A DNA stretch of 64,000 nt from an uncultured Bacilli bacterium (GTDB lineage: Bacteria; Bacillota_I; Bacilli_A; RF39; UBA660): NCBI GenBank assembly GCA_910584165.1, contig CAJTZU010000002.1, positions 141,138 to 205,137 of the forward strand, given 5' to 3'. A model generated the notes under the pieces. The model was not told the origin of the DNA and searched no databases. It saw nothing but the letters and a program-made list of their open reading frames with translations. Position 1 is the stretch's first letter; each line of letters starts with the position of its first letter. Positions 50,436-58,059 of the stretch are shown piece after piece. The position numbers and the translations under genes were made by a program.

Positions 50436-50777
50436 GTGGACTTCAATAAAATGTTTGATCAAGAGTGTGAAGAAAATTACTGGGATATAGTTAATTTTGT
50501 AACATCACATCTTATGAAAACAAGCAAAGAATATAAAAATTCTGCATATAGATGTTCCGATATTATAGAAGAATATCCTAATTTAAAAACAGTATTAGAA
50601 GATGATACTCCAGTTGCTTTATCTAAAAAAGAAGTATCTGGCTTAATAGAATATATAAAAAAATCTTCTGATAGAAATACACTAGAAAAGAAACAACTGA
50701 TATGTGCAGGTTGCAGAAGCAATTATTTTCTATTAAAGAAAATGGGACTACTAAAAGAAAATAATGAGAGCGATTAA
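50436..50777 (+). CDS. Small ICE protein, second of a paralogous pair
   Basis: 113 residues, GTG start after AAGGAGG. Clearly a paralogue of the preceding product, with the same LSKxEV and SNYFLLKKMGLLK landmarks. It has two extra Cys in LICAGCRSN. Function unknown. A strong terminator follows. Confidence 0.65.
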   Translation: MDFNKMFDQECEENYWDIVNFVTSHLMKTSKEYKNSAYRCSDIIEEYPNLKTVLEDDTPVALSKKEVSGLIEYIKKSSDRNTLEKKQLICAGCRSNYFLLKKMGLLKENNESD

Positions 50778-50800
50778 GTTTAATCTTGATCGCTTTTTTA
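50769..50800 (+). terminator. Intrinsic terminator
   Basis: AGCGATTAAG and CTTGATCGCT (one mismatch), then T7. It closes the block begun at the giant gene. Confidence 0.85.
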
Positions 50801-50836
50801 TCGTTTTGTCAAATATATAAAATAAAAATTTACACA

Positions 50837-50866
50837 TTGGTTTTTAGTTCTCTTATCTTTTATAAT
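50837..50866 (+). promoter_or_regulatory. Probable promoter of the regulator pair
   Basis: -10 TATAAT at 50861-50866 with a weak -35 TTGGTT (50837-50842), 18-nt spacer, just after a terminator and 23 nt before the next start. Confidence 0.5.
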
Positions 50867-50888
50867 TTGTGCCAGAAAGGAATTTATT

Positions 50889-51146
50889 ATGGATAAAAAC
50901 GATTTAGAACTGATGACAAATTTAGCGAGAAATGTTGCTATTTACAGAACAAAAGCAAACTTATCTGCTAAAAAGTTATCAAGAATGGTAGGAAAACCTC
51001 CAGATTTTATTGATAAATTAGAACGACAGGAATTAAAACAAATACCGGCTTTATATGTTATTATAGCAATAAGTTTTGTATTAAAAGTCGGAATAGATGA
51101 TTTAACAAAAGATAATTATATTGAAAGTTTATTACAGGAGGCATAA
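50889..51146 (+). CDS. Small XRE-type regulator
   Basis: 85 residues: a single helix-turn-helix domain (RTKANLSAKKLSRMVGKPPDFIDKLERQEL) with little else. Probably a DNA-binding regulator of ICE genes. The RBS is AAAGGAAT. Its stop and the next start overlap (TAATG), so it forms an operon with a second, similar regulator. Confidence 0.75.
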   Translation: MDKNDLELMTNLARNVAIYRTKANLSAKKLSRMVGKPPDFIDKLERQELKQIPALYVIIAISFVLKVGIDDLTKDNYIESLLQEA

Positions 51147-51385
51147 TGCAAAAAGGAAGTAAAAGACTTCGAGATATTGTTGTTTGTAATATTAAATATT
51201 ATAGAGAACAAGCGAAGATAAGCCAAGAAGATTTATCATTAAAACTTGGCAAAAAAAAGGATTTTATAGAGAAATTAGAAGATAAAGGAATGTATAGAAG
51301 ATTCTTAACAGTTGTTTTGCTTGATGATATAGCAAGAATTTTAAAAGTTCCAACTGCTAGATTTTTTGATAAAACATTGTCATAA
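51146..51385 (+). CDS. Small XRE-type regulator
   Basis: 79 residues, with the helix-turn-helix in YREQAKISQEDLSLKLGKKKDFIEKLE. Same size and layout as the preceding product, hence a probable tandem duplication. It may form heterodimers with it; the target is unknown. The terminator after it separates it from the next gene. Confidence 0.75.
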   Translation: MQKGSKRLRDIVVCNIKYYREQAKISQEDLSLKLGKKKDFIEKLEDKGMYRRFLTVVLLDDIARILKVPTARFFDKTLS

Positions 51386-51387
51386 GG

Positions 51388-51426
51388 AGCAATTTTAGTA
51401 ATTAAAACTAGAGTTGCTCTTTTTTC
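51388..51426 (+). terminator. Intrinsic terminator
   Basis: GAGCAA-TTTTAGT and AACTAGAG-TTGCTC form an imperfect stem, followed by T6. Confidence 0.7.
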
Positions 51427-51451
51427 ATTTTAAAAGAAAGGTAGGTATATT

Positions 51452-51808
51452 ATGGAAGAAAAAATAAGACAAGAGTTATATGACAAGTTAGAAAATGAAC
51501 TTGATTCATATAAAAAATCCTTATTAGAATTATCTAATAAAGAAGTAATAGACAAATCTTATGAAACTGCTATTAAAGAAGAAATGATATATTTCTTTTA
51601 TCCAGATTCAAAACAATTTGATATTAAAGAAATAAGAGCATTAAAACAAGAAGAAAATTCACTAGATAGTTTATATAGAGGGTGGATGGACTGCGACTTA
51701 AATATTTGTCAATTACTAGAAGATAGTGTTCGTGATACTTTAGAAGATATAGTTGAAGAACAAAAAGAAAAAATCAAAGAAGCAAAGAAAAAAGATAGAG
51801 AAAGGTAG
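51452..51808 (+). CDS. DUF3848-like ICE protein
   Basis: 118 residues, strongly charged and helical (ELYDKLENELDSYKKSLLELSNKEVIDKSYETAIKEEM), resembling DUF3848 proteins of Clostridia ICEs. Function unknown. It has the GAAAGGTAGG type ribosome site shared by several ICE genes. It ends in Arg-Glu-Arg, whose codons and stop form the ribosome site of the next gene. Confidence 0.6.
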   Translation: MEEKIRQELYDKLENELDSYKKSLLELSNKEVIDKSYETAIKEEMIYFFYPDSKQFDIKEIRALKQEENSLDSLYRGWMDCDLNICQLLEDSVRDTLEDIVEEQKEKIKEAKKKDRER

Positions 51809-51816
51809 ATGATATT

Positions 51817-52776
51817 ATGGCATATTATCCACCAGAAGTGATACAAAAAGCAAAGCAAATGGACTTATTAACTTATCTAAAAAATTATGAGCCAGATGAG
51901 TTAGTTCATTTTAGTAGAGATACTTATGTGACTAGAACACACGATAGTTTGAAAATATCAAATGGTATGTGGTATTGGTTTTCACAAAGTATTGGTGGCA
52001 AAAGTGCATTAGAATATTTGATAAAAGTACGAGATTATTCTTTTTTACAAGCAGTAGAAACTATTGTAGGAAGTGTTGTAGCAGCACCACCTAAAATATA
52101 TAAAGCAGTTAAAAAAACGATACCAGATAGACTAATGTTACCAAAGAAAGCACCTAATAATGATAAAGTAAAATCTTATCTTATTGGCAGGGGAATTGAT
52201 GAGGCTATCATACAAGAGTGTATTGATAATGATTTAATTTATCAACAATTTCCTAATAACAATGTAGTATTTATTGGGTATGATCCTAATAAAAAAGCAA
52301 GATATGCAATGTGCAGAGGAACGAATGAAAGTAATTTCAAACAAGAAATATATGGAAGTCATAAGGCATTTTCTTTTCAGTTAGAAGCAATAGAAAGTAG
52401 AGATAGTGTTCATTTATTTGAGAGTGCTATTGATTTACTTTCTTATGCAACTCTAATGAAATTAGAAGATAAAGAATGGTATAATGAATCACTACTTTCA
52501 CTTGCAGGAGTTTACAAACCGGCTACTAATATTGAAGATAGTAAGTTGCCACTTGCTTTAAATTATTACTTGAATCAACACCCAAATGTTAAAAGAATCT
52601 ACTTGCATTTAGATAATGATAAGGCAGGTAGAGAATCAACTGAAGCAATAAAATATTTATTAAAAGATAGATACGAAGTCATTGATAATCCAGTTCCAAT
52701 AGGTAAGGATGTCAATGATTTTTTATGTACCAAATTAGGAATTAAAACTAAAAATGCAAAAGAAAGAGAGAGATAA
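51817..52776 (+). CDS. DUF3991/TOPRIM domain protein
   Basis: 319 residues. The N-terminus (YYPPEVIQKAKQMDLLTYLK, SLKISNGMWYWFSQSIGGKSALEYL) matches the DUF3991 region, which resembles the zinc/CHC2 part of primases. Residues 190-300 form a TOPRIM domain: VHLFESAIDLLSY supplies the Glu, and the YLHLDNDKAGRES strand the DxD-like carboxylates. This pairing is standard in Tn1549-type ICEs and may aid conjugative DNA replication, though activity is unproven. Confidence 0.85.
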   Translation: MAYYPPEVIQKAKQMDLLTYLKNYEPDELVHFSRDTYVTRTHDSLKISNGMWYWFSQSIGGKSALEYLIKVRDYSFLQAVETIVGSVVAAPPKIYKAVKKTIPDRLMLPKKAPNNDKVKSYLIGRGIDEAIIQECIDNDLIYQQFPNNNVVFIGYDPNKKARYAMCRGTNESNFKQEIYGSHKAFSFQLEAIESRDSVHLFESAIDLLSYATLMKLEDKEWYNESLLSLAGVYKPATNIEDSKLPLALNYYLNQHPNVKRIYLHLDNDKAGRESTEAIKYLLKDRYEVIDNPVPIGKDVNDFLCTKLGIKTKNAKERER

Positions 52777-52779
52777 AAT

Positions 52780-53316
52780 ATGAGATTTAATTATTATTTA
52801 TTAGGGGAAATTTTAAAAGAAAGAAGAATAGAAAAAGGACTTTCTAAAAATAAATTAGCCCAATATGTTGGAATAAGTCAGCCAGAAGTTACAAGAATTG
52901 AGAACGGAACTAGAACAGTTCCGAATATAATTACACTTATTTATATGTGTGAAATTTTAGGCTTGGATTTTATAAATTTATTAAAAATTACAGGCTATGT
53001 TGATAGAAAAAATTTAATGATGAAAGGAAATTATGATATGAAAAAATACAAAGTTAGTTCACAAAAACAAAAAGAATTAGAGTTCATTGTATATGCAGAC
53101 AATGAAGAAAAAGCAATAGAAATTGTGGAAGATGTACTTGATGAAATAGATTTATTTGATAAAAAAATCAATCCAAATTTAAGAGAATTTGCCAATATAG
53201 AAGCAGTAGAAATCGAAGAAAATGAAGAAGAATTTGAAGAAAAAAGTAATAAAAGTAACTGTGAAACTTGTGAATATTTTTGTTCAGAATGTGGCAGATG
53301 TACTTTAGAACACTAG
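52780..53316 (+). CDS. XRE regulator fused to a small Cys-rich protein
   Basis: 178 residues. Residues 1-70 form an HTH_3 domain (LSKNKLAQYVGISQPEVTRIENG). From Met87 the sequence restarts as MKKYKVSSQKQKELEFIVYA with its own ribosome site (AAAGGAAATT, ATG at 53038). It resembles free-standing small ICE proteins with strand-helix units, then an acidic linker and a four-Cys end (CETCEYFCSECGRC) that could bind zinc. It may be a fusion of two genes, or produce two proteins by internal initiation. Confidence 0.7.
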   Translation: MRFNYYLLGEILKERRIEKGLSKNKLAQYVGISQPEVTRIENGTRTVPNIITLIYMCEILGLDFINLLKITGYVDRKNLMMKGNYDMKKYKVSSQKQKELEFIVYADNEEKAIEIVEDVLDEIDLFDKKINPNLREFANIEAVEIEENEEEFEEKSNKSNCETCEYFCSECGRCTLEH

Positions 53317-53420
53317 ATTCTTACTAGGACACTATGTCCTAGCCAGCACTGAAAACCTACTCCCGTAAGTTTTCGATTGTGGGGAAAACCCCAAACCCCT
53401 TATTAAGAATAAAAATAATA
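53317..53420. other. Candidate oriT region
   Basis: The 170-nt gap before DUF3789/MobC has three consecutive inverted repeats: CTAGGACA/TGTCCTAG (53324-53342), GAAAAC/GTTTTC around CTACTCCCGTAA (53351-53374), and TGGGG/CCCCA (53380-53393). It is GC-richer than its surroundings. Position next to MobC and upstream of the relaxase fits an origin of transfer; the nick site is not identifiable. Confidence 0.5.
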
Positions 53421-53428
53421 AAACGATT

Positions 53429-53462
53429 AAAAGATTAGTGCAACATTGTACTAATCTTTTAT
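53429..53462 (+). terminator. Intrinsic terminator-like hairpin
   Basis: AAAAGATTAGT and ACTAATCTTTT form a perfect 11-bp stem with a 10-nt loop. It stands between the oriT candidate and the DUF3789 gene. Confidence 0.7.
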
Positions 53463-53485
53463 GACTTTAGAAAGGAGATTTAAAA

Positions 53486-53641
53486 TTGAAAGAATTATTA
53501 TTTTTTATATTAGGTATGATAGTTGGTGGTCTTGCAATGACTACTTTAATGGCTTGTTTACAAATCAATAGAATAAATGAAATGGAAGCAAGATGTTTGA
53601 AGTTAGAAAAGGAAAAGTCGGAGGTGCAAGATGAGGACTAG
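53486..53641 (+). CDS. DUF3789 family small membrane protein
   Basis: 51 residues, TTG start after AAAGGAG. One membrane helix (KELLFFILGMIVGGLAMTT) is followed by the CLQINRINE motif typical of DUF3789 proteins, which accompany mobilisation genes of Clostridia ICEs. Function unknown. Its last codons overlap the MobC start by 11 nt, implying translational coupling. Confidence 0.75.
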   Translation: MKELLFFILGMIVGGLAMTTLMACLQINRINEMEARCLKLEKEKSEVQDED

Positions 53642-53963
53642 AAATATCAAAAAACAAGTTTGGCTTAATAGAGAAGAAGCAACACTTCTAAAAAAGAAAG
53701 CCAAGAGAGTTGGCTTTAATGAATCAGAACTATTAAGAAATTTAATTGTAGGATTTGAGCCTAGAGAAAAACCAGATGAAAGATTTTATGAAGCATTAAA
53801 TCAAATGAGAGCCATTGGTAATAATCTTAATCAAATTGCAAAAAAAGCAAATTCGCTTAATTTAGTCGATTATCCGTTATATCAAAAAGAAGCAGATAAG
53901 TGGAATCAATTTATGATAAAGATAAAAAAAGAGTTTTTATTACCACAAAGTAAAGGAGAGTAG
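53631..53963 (+). CDS. mobC: MobC-type relaxosome accessory protein
   Basis: 110 residues. An N-terminal ribbon-helix-helix-like region (KKQVWLNREEATLLKKKAKRVGFNESELLRNLIVG) is followed by the 'NQMRAIGNNLNQIAKKAN' helix, the MobC signature. These proteins bind oriT and help the relaxase open the strands. The GGAGGT ribosome site lies in the preceding gene. It sits next to the candidate oriT and 2 kb before the relaxase, from which it is separated by a cargo block. Confidence 0.85.
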   Translation: MRTRNIKKQVWLNREEATLLKKKAKRVGFNESELLRNLIVGFEPREKPDERFYEALNQMRAIGNNLNQIAKKANSLNLVDYPLYQKEADKWNQFMIKIKKEFLLPQSKGE

Positions 53964-53966
53964 AGA

Positions 53967-54272
53967 ATGAATAAGGAATATTTTAAAGAGTACAATGATC
54001 CAGAGTTTTTATATCAAATGTTAAGTAGGCTTGAATCAGACTGCAAATATTTTTTAGGTAATGGAAATGGTTATGAGAAACATTTATGGGCTTCCACAGT
54101 CGATAATCAAATATCAGCAATGAAAGAAATTTATAATAAACTTGAGGAAAAGCCAGAGTGGTTAACTTTAGAACAAATAAATAATTATAAAAAAGATATG
54201 AAGTCAAAATTGAACGAAAAAAATTCAAGTCTTACTGAAAAAAATTATAAAAAAGATTCCTATGAAAGATAG
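53967..54272 (+). CDS. LPD11-like ICE protein
   Basis: 101 residues. The segment FLYQMLSRLESDCKYFLGNGNGYEKHLWA, then QISAMKEIYNKLEEKPEWLTLEQI, matches the LPD11 domain of large polyvalent ICE/phage proteins, which is usually part of bigger proteins but occurs alone here. Function unknown. It is co-directional with MobC, 3 nt apart. It ends in SYER. Confidence 0.7.
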   Translation: MNKEYFKEYNDPEFLYQMLSRLESDCKYFLGNGNGYEKHLWASTVDNQISAMKEIYNKLEEKPEWLTLEQINNYKKDMKSKLNEKNSSLTEKNYKKDSYER

Positions 54273-54339
54273 ATTATTTTCTTGTTAAATGATATAATTA
54301 TCTCACAGATAAATAGTAATTTGTTTAACGGAGGTAATT

Positions 54340-54930
54340 ATGAAAGAAGTGTTAATTTATTTATCAAATGAATATGCAGATTGGGAAATCGGCTATATTG
54401 GATTACAAGTTAAAAGTTCAAACAAGTATGCAATAAAAGTAGTATCAGATGAAAAAAGTAACATTATCTCAATGTGTGGACTAAATGTTATGCCTGATTA
54501 TAGTATAGATGAAGTTTTGAATAGCAATATGGATAATTATAAAATGCTAATATTATGTGGTGGAGATTTTTGGAAGAAAAATAATTTTACAAATGATAAA
54601 GTAAAAAAACTTATTGATTTATTTAAAGAAAATCATTTGACTATATCAGCAATATGTGATGCAACAACTTATCTTGCATATAATAATTTTTTAGATAATG
54701 TAGAACATACAGGTAATTCTGTGGAATATATTATTTCTACTTGCCCTAACTATAAAGGAAAGAATAAATATATAAATAAGCAATCTGTAAGTAATAATGA
54801 ATTTATAACAGCAAATGGTACATCGACATTAGAATTTACTCGTGATATTATGAAAAATTTACAGTTAAAATCTAATGAAGAAATAGATGGTTGGTATCAA
54901 TTTAATAAAAATGGATTTTATCCAGAATAA
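54340..54930 (+). CDS. DJ-1/PfpI family protein (ICE cargo)
   Basis: 196 residues. The DJ-1/PfpI (class I glutamine amidotransferase-like) fold is indicated by EVLIYLSNEYADWEIGYI, then MLILCGGDFWKKN, and the nucleophile elbow ISAICDATTYLA with the probable catalytic Cys near residue 106. The C-terminus includes ITANGTSTLEFTRDIM, as in family members. Roles range from glyoxalase or chaperone to unknown. It starts a three-gene cargo block and has its own -10-like TATAAT (54293-54298). A 12-nt repeat follows it. Confidence 0.8.
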   Translation: MKEVLIYLSNEYADWEIGYIGLQVKSSNKYAIKVVSDEKSNIISMCGLNVMPDYSIDEVLNSNMDNYKMLILCGGDFWKKNNFTNDKVKKLIDLFKENHLTISAICDATTYLAYNNFLDNVEHTGNSVEYIISTCPNYKGKNKYINKQSVSNNEFITANGTSTLEFTRDIMKNLQLKSNEEIDGWYQFNKNGFYPE

Positions 54931-54931
54931 C

Positions 54932-54943
54932 AAATTACAATTT
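54932..54943. repeat. 12-nt cargo junction repeat, copy 1
   Basis: AAATTACAATTT, 1 nt after the DJ-1 gene stop. The 5-bp arms AAATT and AATTT are inverted around AC. Confidence 0.7.
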
Positions 54944-54958
54944 TGAAAGGAATTAGAT

Positions 54959-55397
54959 ATGAATAAAGATATTGATATATCAGAACAATTAAAATGTTTA
55001 ATTGAAGAATATGATTTTAATATAGACACTTTATCAAAATATTTAAAATTGAATAATCAAGAAATACAAGAATTGTCAAATGGAAATATAAGTTTTTTGA
55101 AAAGTGATAATGAATATAGGTTTAATTTATTTAATAAAATATCTTTCCTTTATGATAGTGCAATAAGCGAAAAAGACTTGAAATTAGATGCTTTTTTAAA
55201 AGTATTGATTTCTTATCATAATATATCTAAATATATCTAAAAAAACAATATCTAAAATATCTGGAGTAGATGTAAAAGAAATAAACAAGTTTTTATCTTT
55301 AAAAAATAATAAGATTTCTATTGAAGATAAATACAAACTTGCAGTAACAACTATGTGTTTAAGATTTTTTCTTAAAGATAATGAAAAATTAGGTTAG
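54959..55397 (+). pseudogene. HTH-type protein broken by a 10-bp duplication
   Basis: The open frame stops at 55240 after 93 codons. Two exact copies of ATATATCTAA stand side by side (55221-55230, 55231-55240), the second ending in the stop codon. Removing one copy restores a single frame of 142 codons ending in TAG at 55395-55397. The restored protein has two helix-turn-helix-like units: LSKYLKLNNQEIQELSNGN and ISKKTISKISGVDVKEINKF. Probably a small regulator of ICE cargo. A truncated 93-residue product could still be made. Confidence 0.75.
55221..55240 (+). repeat. 10-bp perfect tandem duplication
   Basis: ATATATCTAA repeated twice. It is the exact cause of the frameshift in the surrounding gene. 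Confidence 0.9.
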
Positions 55398-55401
55398 CGA
55401 G

Positions 55402-55413
55402 AAATTACAATTT
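55402..55413. repeat. 12-nt cargo junction repeat, copy 2
   Basis: AAATTACAATTT, 4 nt after the restored stop of the HTH gene; the RBS of the next gene follows at once. Confidence 0.7.
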
Positions 55414-55425
55414 AGGAGTGAAATT

Positions 55426-55875
55426 ATGGATTATGATAAATTAGAAATTGAAACAGTTTTTAAAGATGGAGATATTATTCCAATAGAATATACTGGGTAT
55501 GGAAAAAATGTATCTCCGAAATTTAAAATTAAAAATTTATCAATTAAAGCCAAAAGTCTAGTAGTAATATTAGAAGATTTAAGTCATCCTATAAAAAATT
55601 TTACACATTGGATTGCTTGGAATATAAAAGCAGAATCCATTATTCCAGAAAATGTTGGAATTATGGAAAATGTTAAACAAGGAATTGCTTATGGATTTCA
55701 CAAATACGCAGGAGCAAAGCCACCCAGATTTCAAAAACACAATTATAGATTTACTATATATTCATTAGATGATACTTTGAGTTTATCTTCTAATATTATG
55801 AAAAAGAAATTGTTAAAAGCAATAGAAGGACACATATTACAAAAAGGTACGATTATAGGTTATTTTAAAAGATAA
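55426..55875 (+). CDS. YbhB/YbcL-type PEBP protein (ICE cargo)
   Basis: 149 residues of the phosphatidylethanolamine-binding/Raf-kinase-inhibitor-like family. Signatures are GKNVSPKFKI, the DLSHPIKNFTHWIAWNI strand (DxDxP...HW motif), a GxHxY loop (GFHKYAGAKPPRFQKHNYRFTIYSLD) and a C-terminal helix. Bacterial members are cytosolic and mostly of unknown role. It starts 12 nt after the second 12-nt repeat with AGGAGTG, and a third copy of that repeat overlaps its stop. Confidence 0.88.
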   Translation: MDYDKLEIETVFKDGDIIPIEYTGYGKNVSPKFKIKNLSIKAKSLVVILEDLSHPIKNFTHWIAWNIKAESIIPENVGIMENVKQGIAYGFHKYAGAKPPRFQKHNYRFTIYSLDDTLSLSSNIMKKKLLKAIEGHILQKGTIIGYFKR

Positions 55876-55885
55876 ATTACAATTT
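55874..55885. repeat. 12-nt cargo junction repeat, copy 3
   Basis: AAATTACAATTT beginning inside the stop codon of the PEBP gene. Confidence 0.7.
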
Positions 55886-55902
55886 AACGATTAGATTATG
55901 TA

Positions 55903-55935
55903 GGGCTTATCAATAAAATGATAGGCTCTTTTTTT
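55903..55935 (+). terminator. Intrinsic terminator
   Basis: GGGCTTATCA and TGATAGGCTC (two G-T pairs), then T7, ahead of the relaxase gene. Confidence 0.75.
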
Positions 55936-55956
55936 ATTGGAAAGAAAGGAGAAACA

Positions 55957-57306
55957 ATGGCTACTACTGGTATATGGAAAATTGAAAAGAGATTAGACCA
56001 CGTTATAGATTATACAACGAACATTGAAAAGACTCTTAATAGTGATTATGGAAAAGAAGCATACAAAGAACTTCATAATGTTATCGAATATGCTGAAGCA
56101 GATTTTAAAACAGAGAATCAATACTATGTTACTGGTCTTAATTGTTCAGTTGAGAGTGCATACGAAGAAATGCTTATCACAAAGCAACAATATAATAAGA
56201 CAGGTGGTATTTTAGGTTTTCACGCATTCCAGTCTTTTAAAGAGGGAGAAGTTACTCCAGAACAAGCACACGCTATTGGGGTTAAACTTGCTCAAGAAAT
56301 GTGGGGAGACCGTTTTGAGGTAATTGTTAGTACCCATCTTAATACGAAGCATTATCATAATCACTTTGTTATCAATTCTGTTAGTTTTAAAGATGGTAAG
56401 AGATATTATGATAAAAGAGAAACTTATGCTAGATTAAGACAACTATCTGATTCACTTTGTGAAGAATATGGCTTGTCTGTATTAGAAGAAAAACCGTGTA
56501 GAAATAGTAAAATAAACTATGCGAACTATTATAAAGGTTATGTTGAAAAGAACAATTACTATACTACTACAAAAGAAGATGTCGATAGAGCCATTGCACA
56601 AGCCTATTCTTATAAAGACTTTGAGTGCTTAATGAAAGCAATGGACTATGAACTAATTTATCGTGGTAGCAGATTAAGTGTAAGGCGTGATCCATATAAA
56701 AAGCATATTCGTATAGAGAGAAGTTTTGGCTATGATTATAGCATTGATAGAATAAAAGAACGAATCGAAGTAGAACAGGCTCCTAGAGTACCTTTTATTG
56801 AAGAATATGGAAATAAAAAAAGACCTAAAACTTATACACCATTTAAGAAACAAAAGCACACAGGACTTTATGCTTTATATTTGCATTATTGCTATCTATT
56901 AAAAGTGTTTCCAACAGAATATCCGAATAAAAGGTTGTCGCCAGAAATTCGTGCCGACTTAAAAGAGTTAGATAAAATATCGAAACAAACTGAATTGCTC
57001 GTGAGTAATAAACTAGATACTTACGAGCAATTTTTTGCGTTTAAGACACAAAAAACAAAAGAGTTAGATAGTCTGCTCGATAAGAGAAGTAAGTTGTGGT
57101 ACAAACACAAGAAATCTAAAAATCCAAGTGAAAAGGAATCTATAAGAAATGAAATAGACCTTTTAAATAAAGAAATTAACCCATTACGAGAGGAGGTGGT
57201 TTTATGTGATGGTATAGAAGAAAGAACTCCTAAAATGGAGCAAAATGTAAGTGATTTTGAAGAAAAGAAAGATAAGGAGGTGAAGAACAATGAACTCATC
57301 AAGTGA
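55957..57306 (+). CDS. MobA/VirD2-type relaxase
   Basis: 449 residues from the ATG at 55957, preceded by AAAGGAG; the ORF opens at 55918 within the terminator. It is the conjugative relaxase that nicks oriT and leads the strand into the recipient. The HUH metal site is H132-x-H134-x-H136 in KHYHNHFVIN. The catalytic Tyr is probably among the N-terminal Tyr residues (DYTTN near residue 19). A typical ICE C-terminal half follows (YYKGYVEKNNYY, LIYRGSRLSVRRDPYKKHIRI). The end overlaps the PcfB gene by 17 nt. Confidence 0.92.
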   Translation: MATTGIWKIEKRLDHVIDYTTNIEKTLNSDYGKEAYKELHNVIEYAEADFKTENQYYVTGLNCSVESAYEEMLITKQQYNKTGGILGFHAFQSFKEGEVTPEQAHAIGVKLAQEMWGDRFEVIVSTHLNTKHYHNHFVINSVSFKDGKRYYDKRETYARLRQLSDSLCEEYGLSVLEEKPCRNSKINYANYYKGYVEKNNYYTTTKEDVDRAIAQAYSYKDFECLMKAMDYELIYRGSRLSVRRDPYKKHIRIERSFGYDYSIDRIKERIEVEQAPRVPFIEEYGNKKRPKTYTPFKKQKHTGLYALYLHYCYLLKVFPTEYPNKRLSPEIRADLKELDKISKQTELLVSNKLDTYEQFFAFKTQKTKELDSLLDKRSKLWYKHKKSKNPSEKESIRNEIDLLNKEINPLREEVVLCDGIEERTPKMEQNVSDFEEKKDKEVKNNELIK

Positions 57307-58057
57307 CGCTGCTGAAAGTATTGTAAGAATGAGTTTGCAGGGAACAGAATTTGCTTTAAAGATTACTGGATCATTAACAAAAAACTGTATAGCAGGACTT
57401 TATGCTTTATCTAAAGACCAAAAGAAATCAAAGGGTAAAACAACATTGAATAAAATGTTGAAGTCTGGAAAAGAGTTAAAAATCTTTACTATAAAAAAAG
57501 ATGATTTAAAACTATTCCAACAAGAAGCCAAAAGATATGGTGTTTTATTTACTGCACTATTTGATAAGAAAAATCCAGATGGGAAAGTAGATATTATGTG
57601 TAGAGCAGAGGACGCTGCTAAAATCAATAGAATTGTTAATCGTTTCAAATTATCATCTTATGATGAAGTATCTATTAAGAGTGACATTATGAAATCTCGT
57701 GATAGTAAAGAAGCAAACGATAAGGGTATTGAAACTAAAAATCTTGATGACTTGGTAGATGATATTTTATCAAAGCCAGTTCAAAAGGAAGAAAATACAA
57801 TGTCAAACCCGGAGTTAGCAAAGACAGAAAAAAGCCCTCTGTCCGAGCGTTCATCAACGAGCAAAAACAAGCCAGAGGTGGGTACTAATTCTGATAAAAA
57901 GCCATCTGTGAGAGAAGAAATTAAAAGTATCAAAGAAGAACAGAAGCAAAAAGCAGAACTAGAAAAATCTGACTTAAAAAAGGATGTTCCAAACAAAGAA
58001 ACTAAACACGAACAACCTAAAAATAAAAAGAAAAAATCTAAAGAAAGAGGGAAATAA
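57290..58057 (+). CDS. PcfB/DUF3801 family protein
   Basis: 255 residues. The N-terminal part (AAESIVRMSLQGTEFALKITGSLTKN, LKIFTIKKDDLKLFQQEAKRYGVLF, CRAEDAAKINRIVNRF) matches PcfB/DUF3801 proteins found next to the coupling protein in Gram-positive conjugation systems. The C-terminal 110 residues are a charged, disordered Lys/Glu/Ser tail. It probably acts with VirD4 or the relaxase in substrate docking. AAGGAGG precedes the ATG. Confidence 0.87.
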   Translation: MNSSSDAAESIVRMSLQGTEFALKITGSLTKNCIAGLYALSKDQKKSKGKTTLNKMLKSGKELKIFTIKKDDLKLFQQEAKRYGVLFTALFDKKNPDGKVDIMCRAEDAAKINRIVNRFKLSSYDEVSIKSDIMKSRDSKEANDKGIETKNLDDLVDDILSKPVQKEENTMSNPELAKTEKSPLSERSSTSKNKPEVGTNSDKKPSVREEIKSIKEEQKQKAELEKSDLKKDVPNKETKHEQPKNKKKKSKERGK

Positions 58058-58059
58058 AA

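Noticed and set aside
56024..56215. 63-codon plus-strand ORF inside the relaxase gene
   Set aside because: Lys/Ile-rich shadow with no ribosome site and no family likeness, over a conserved catalytic domain.
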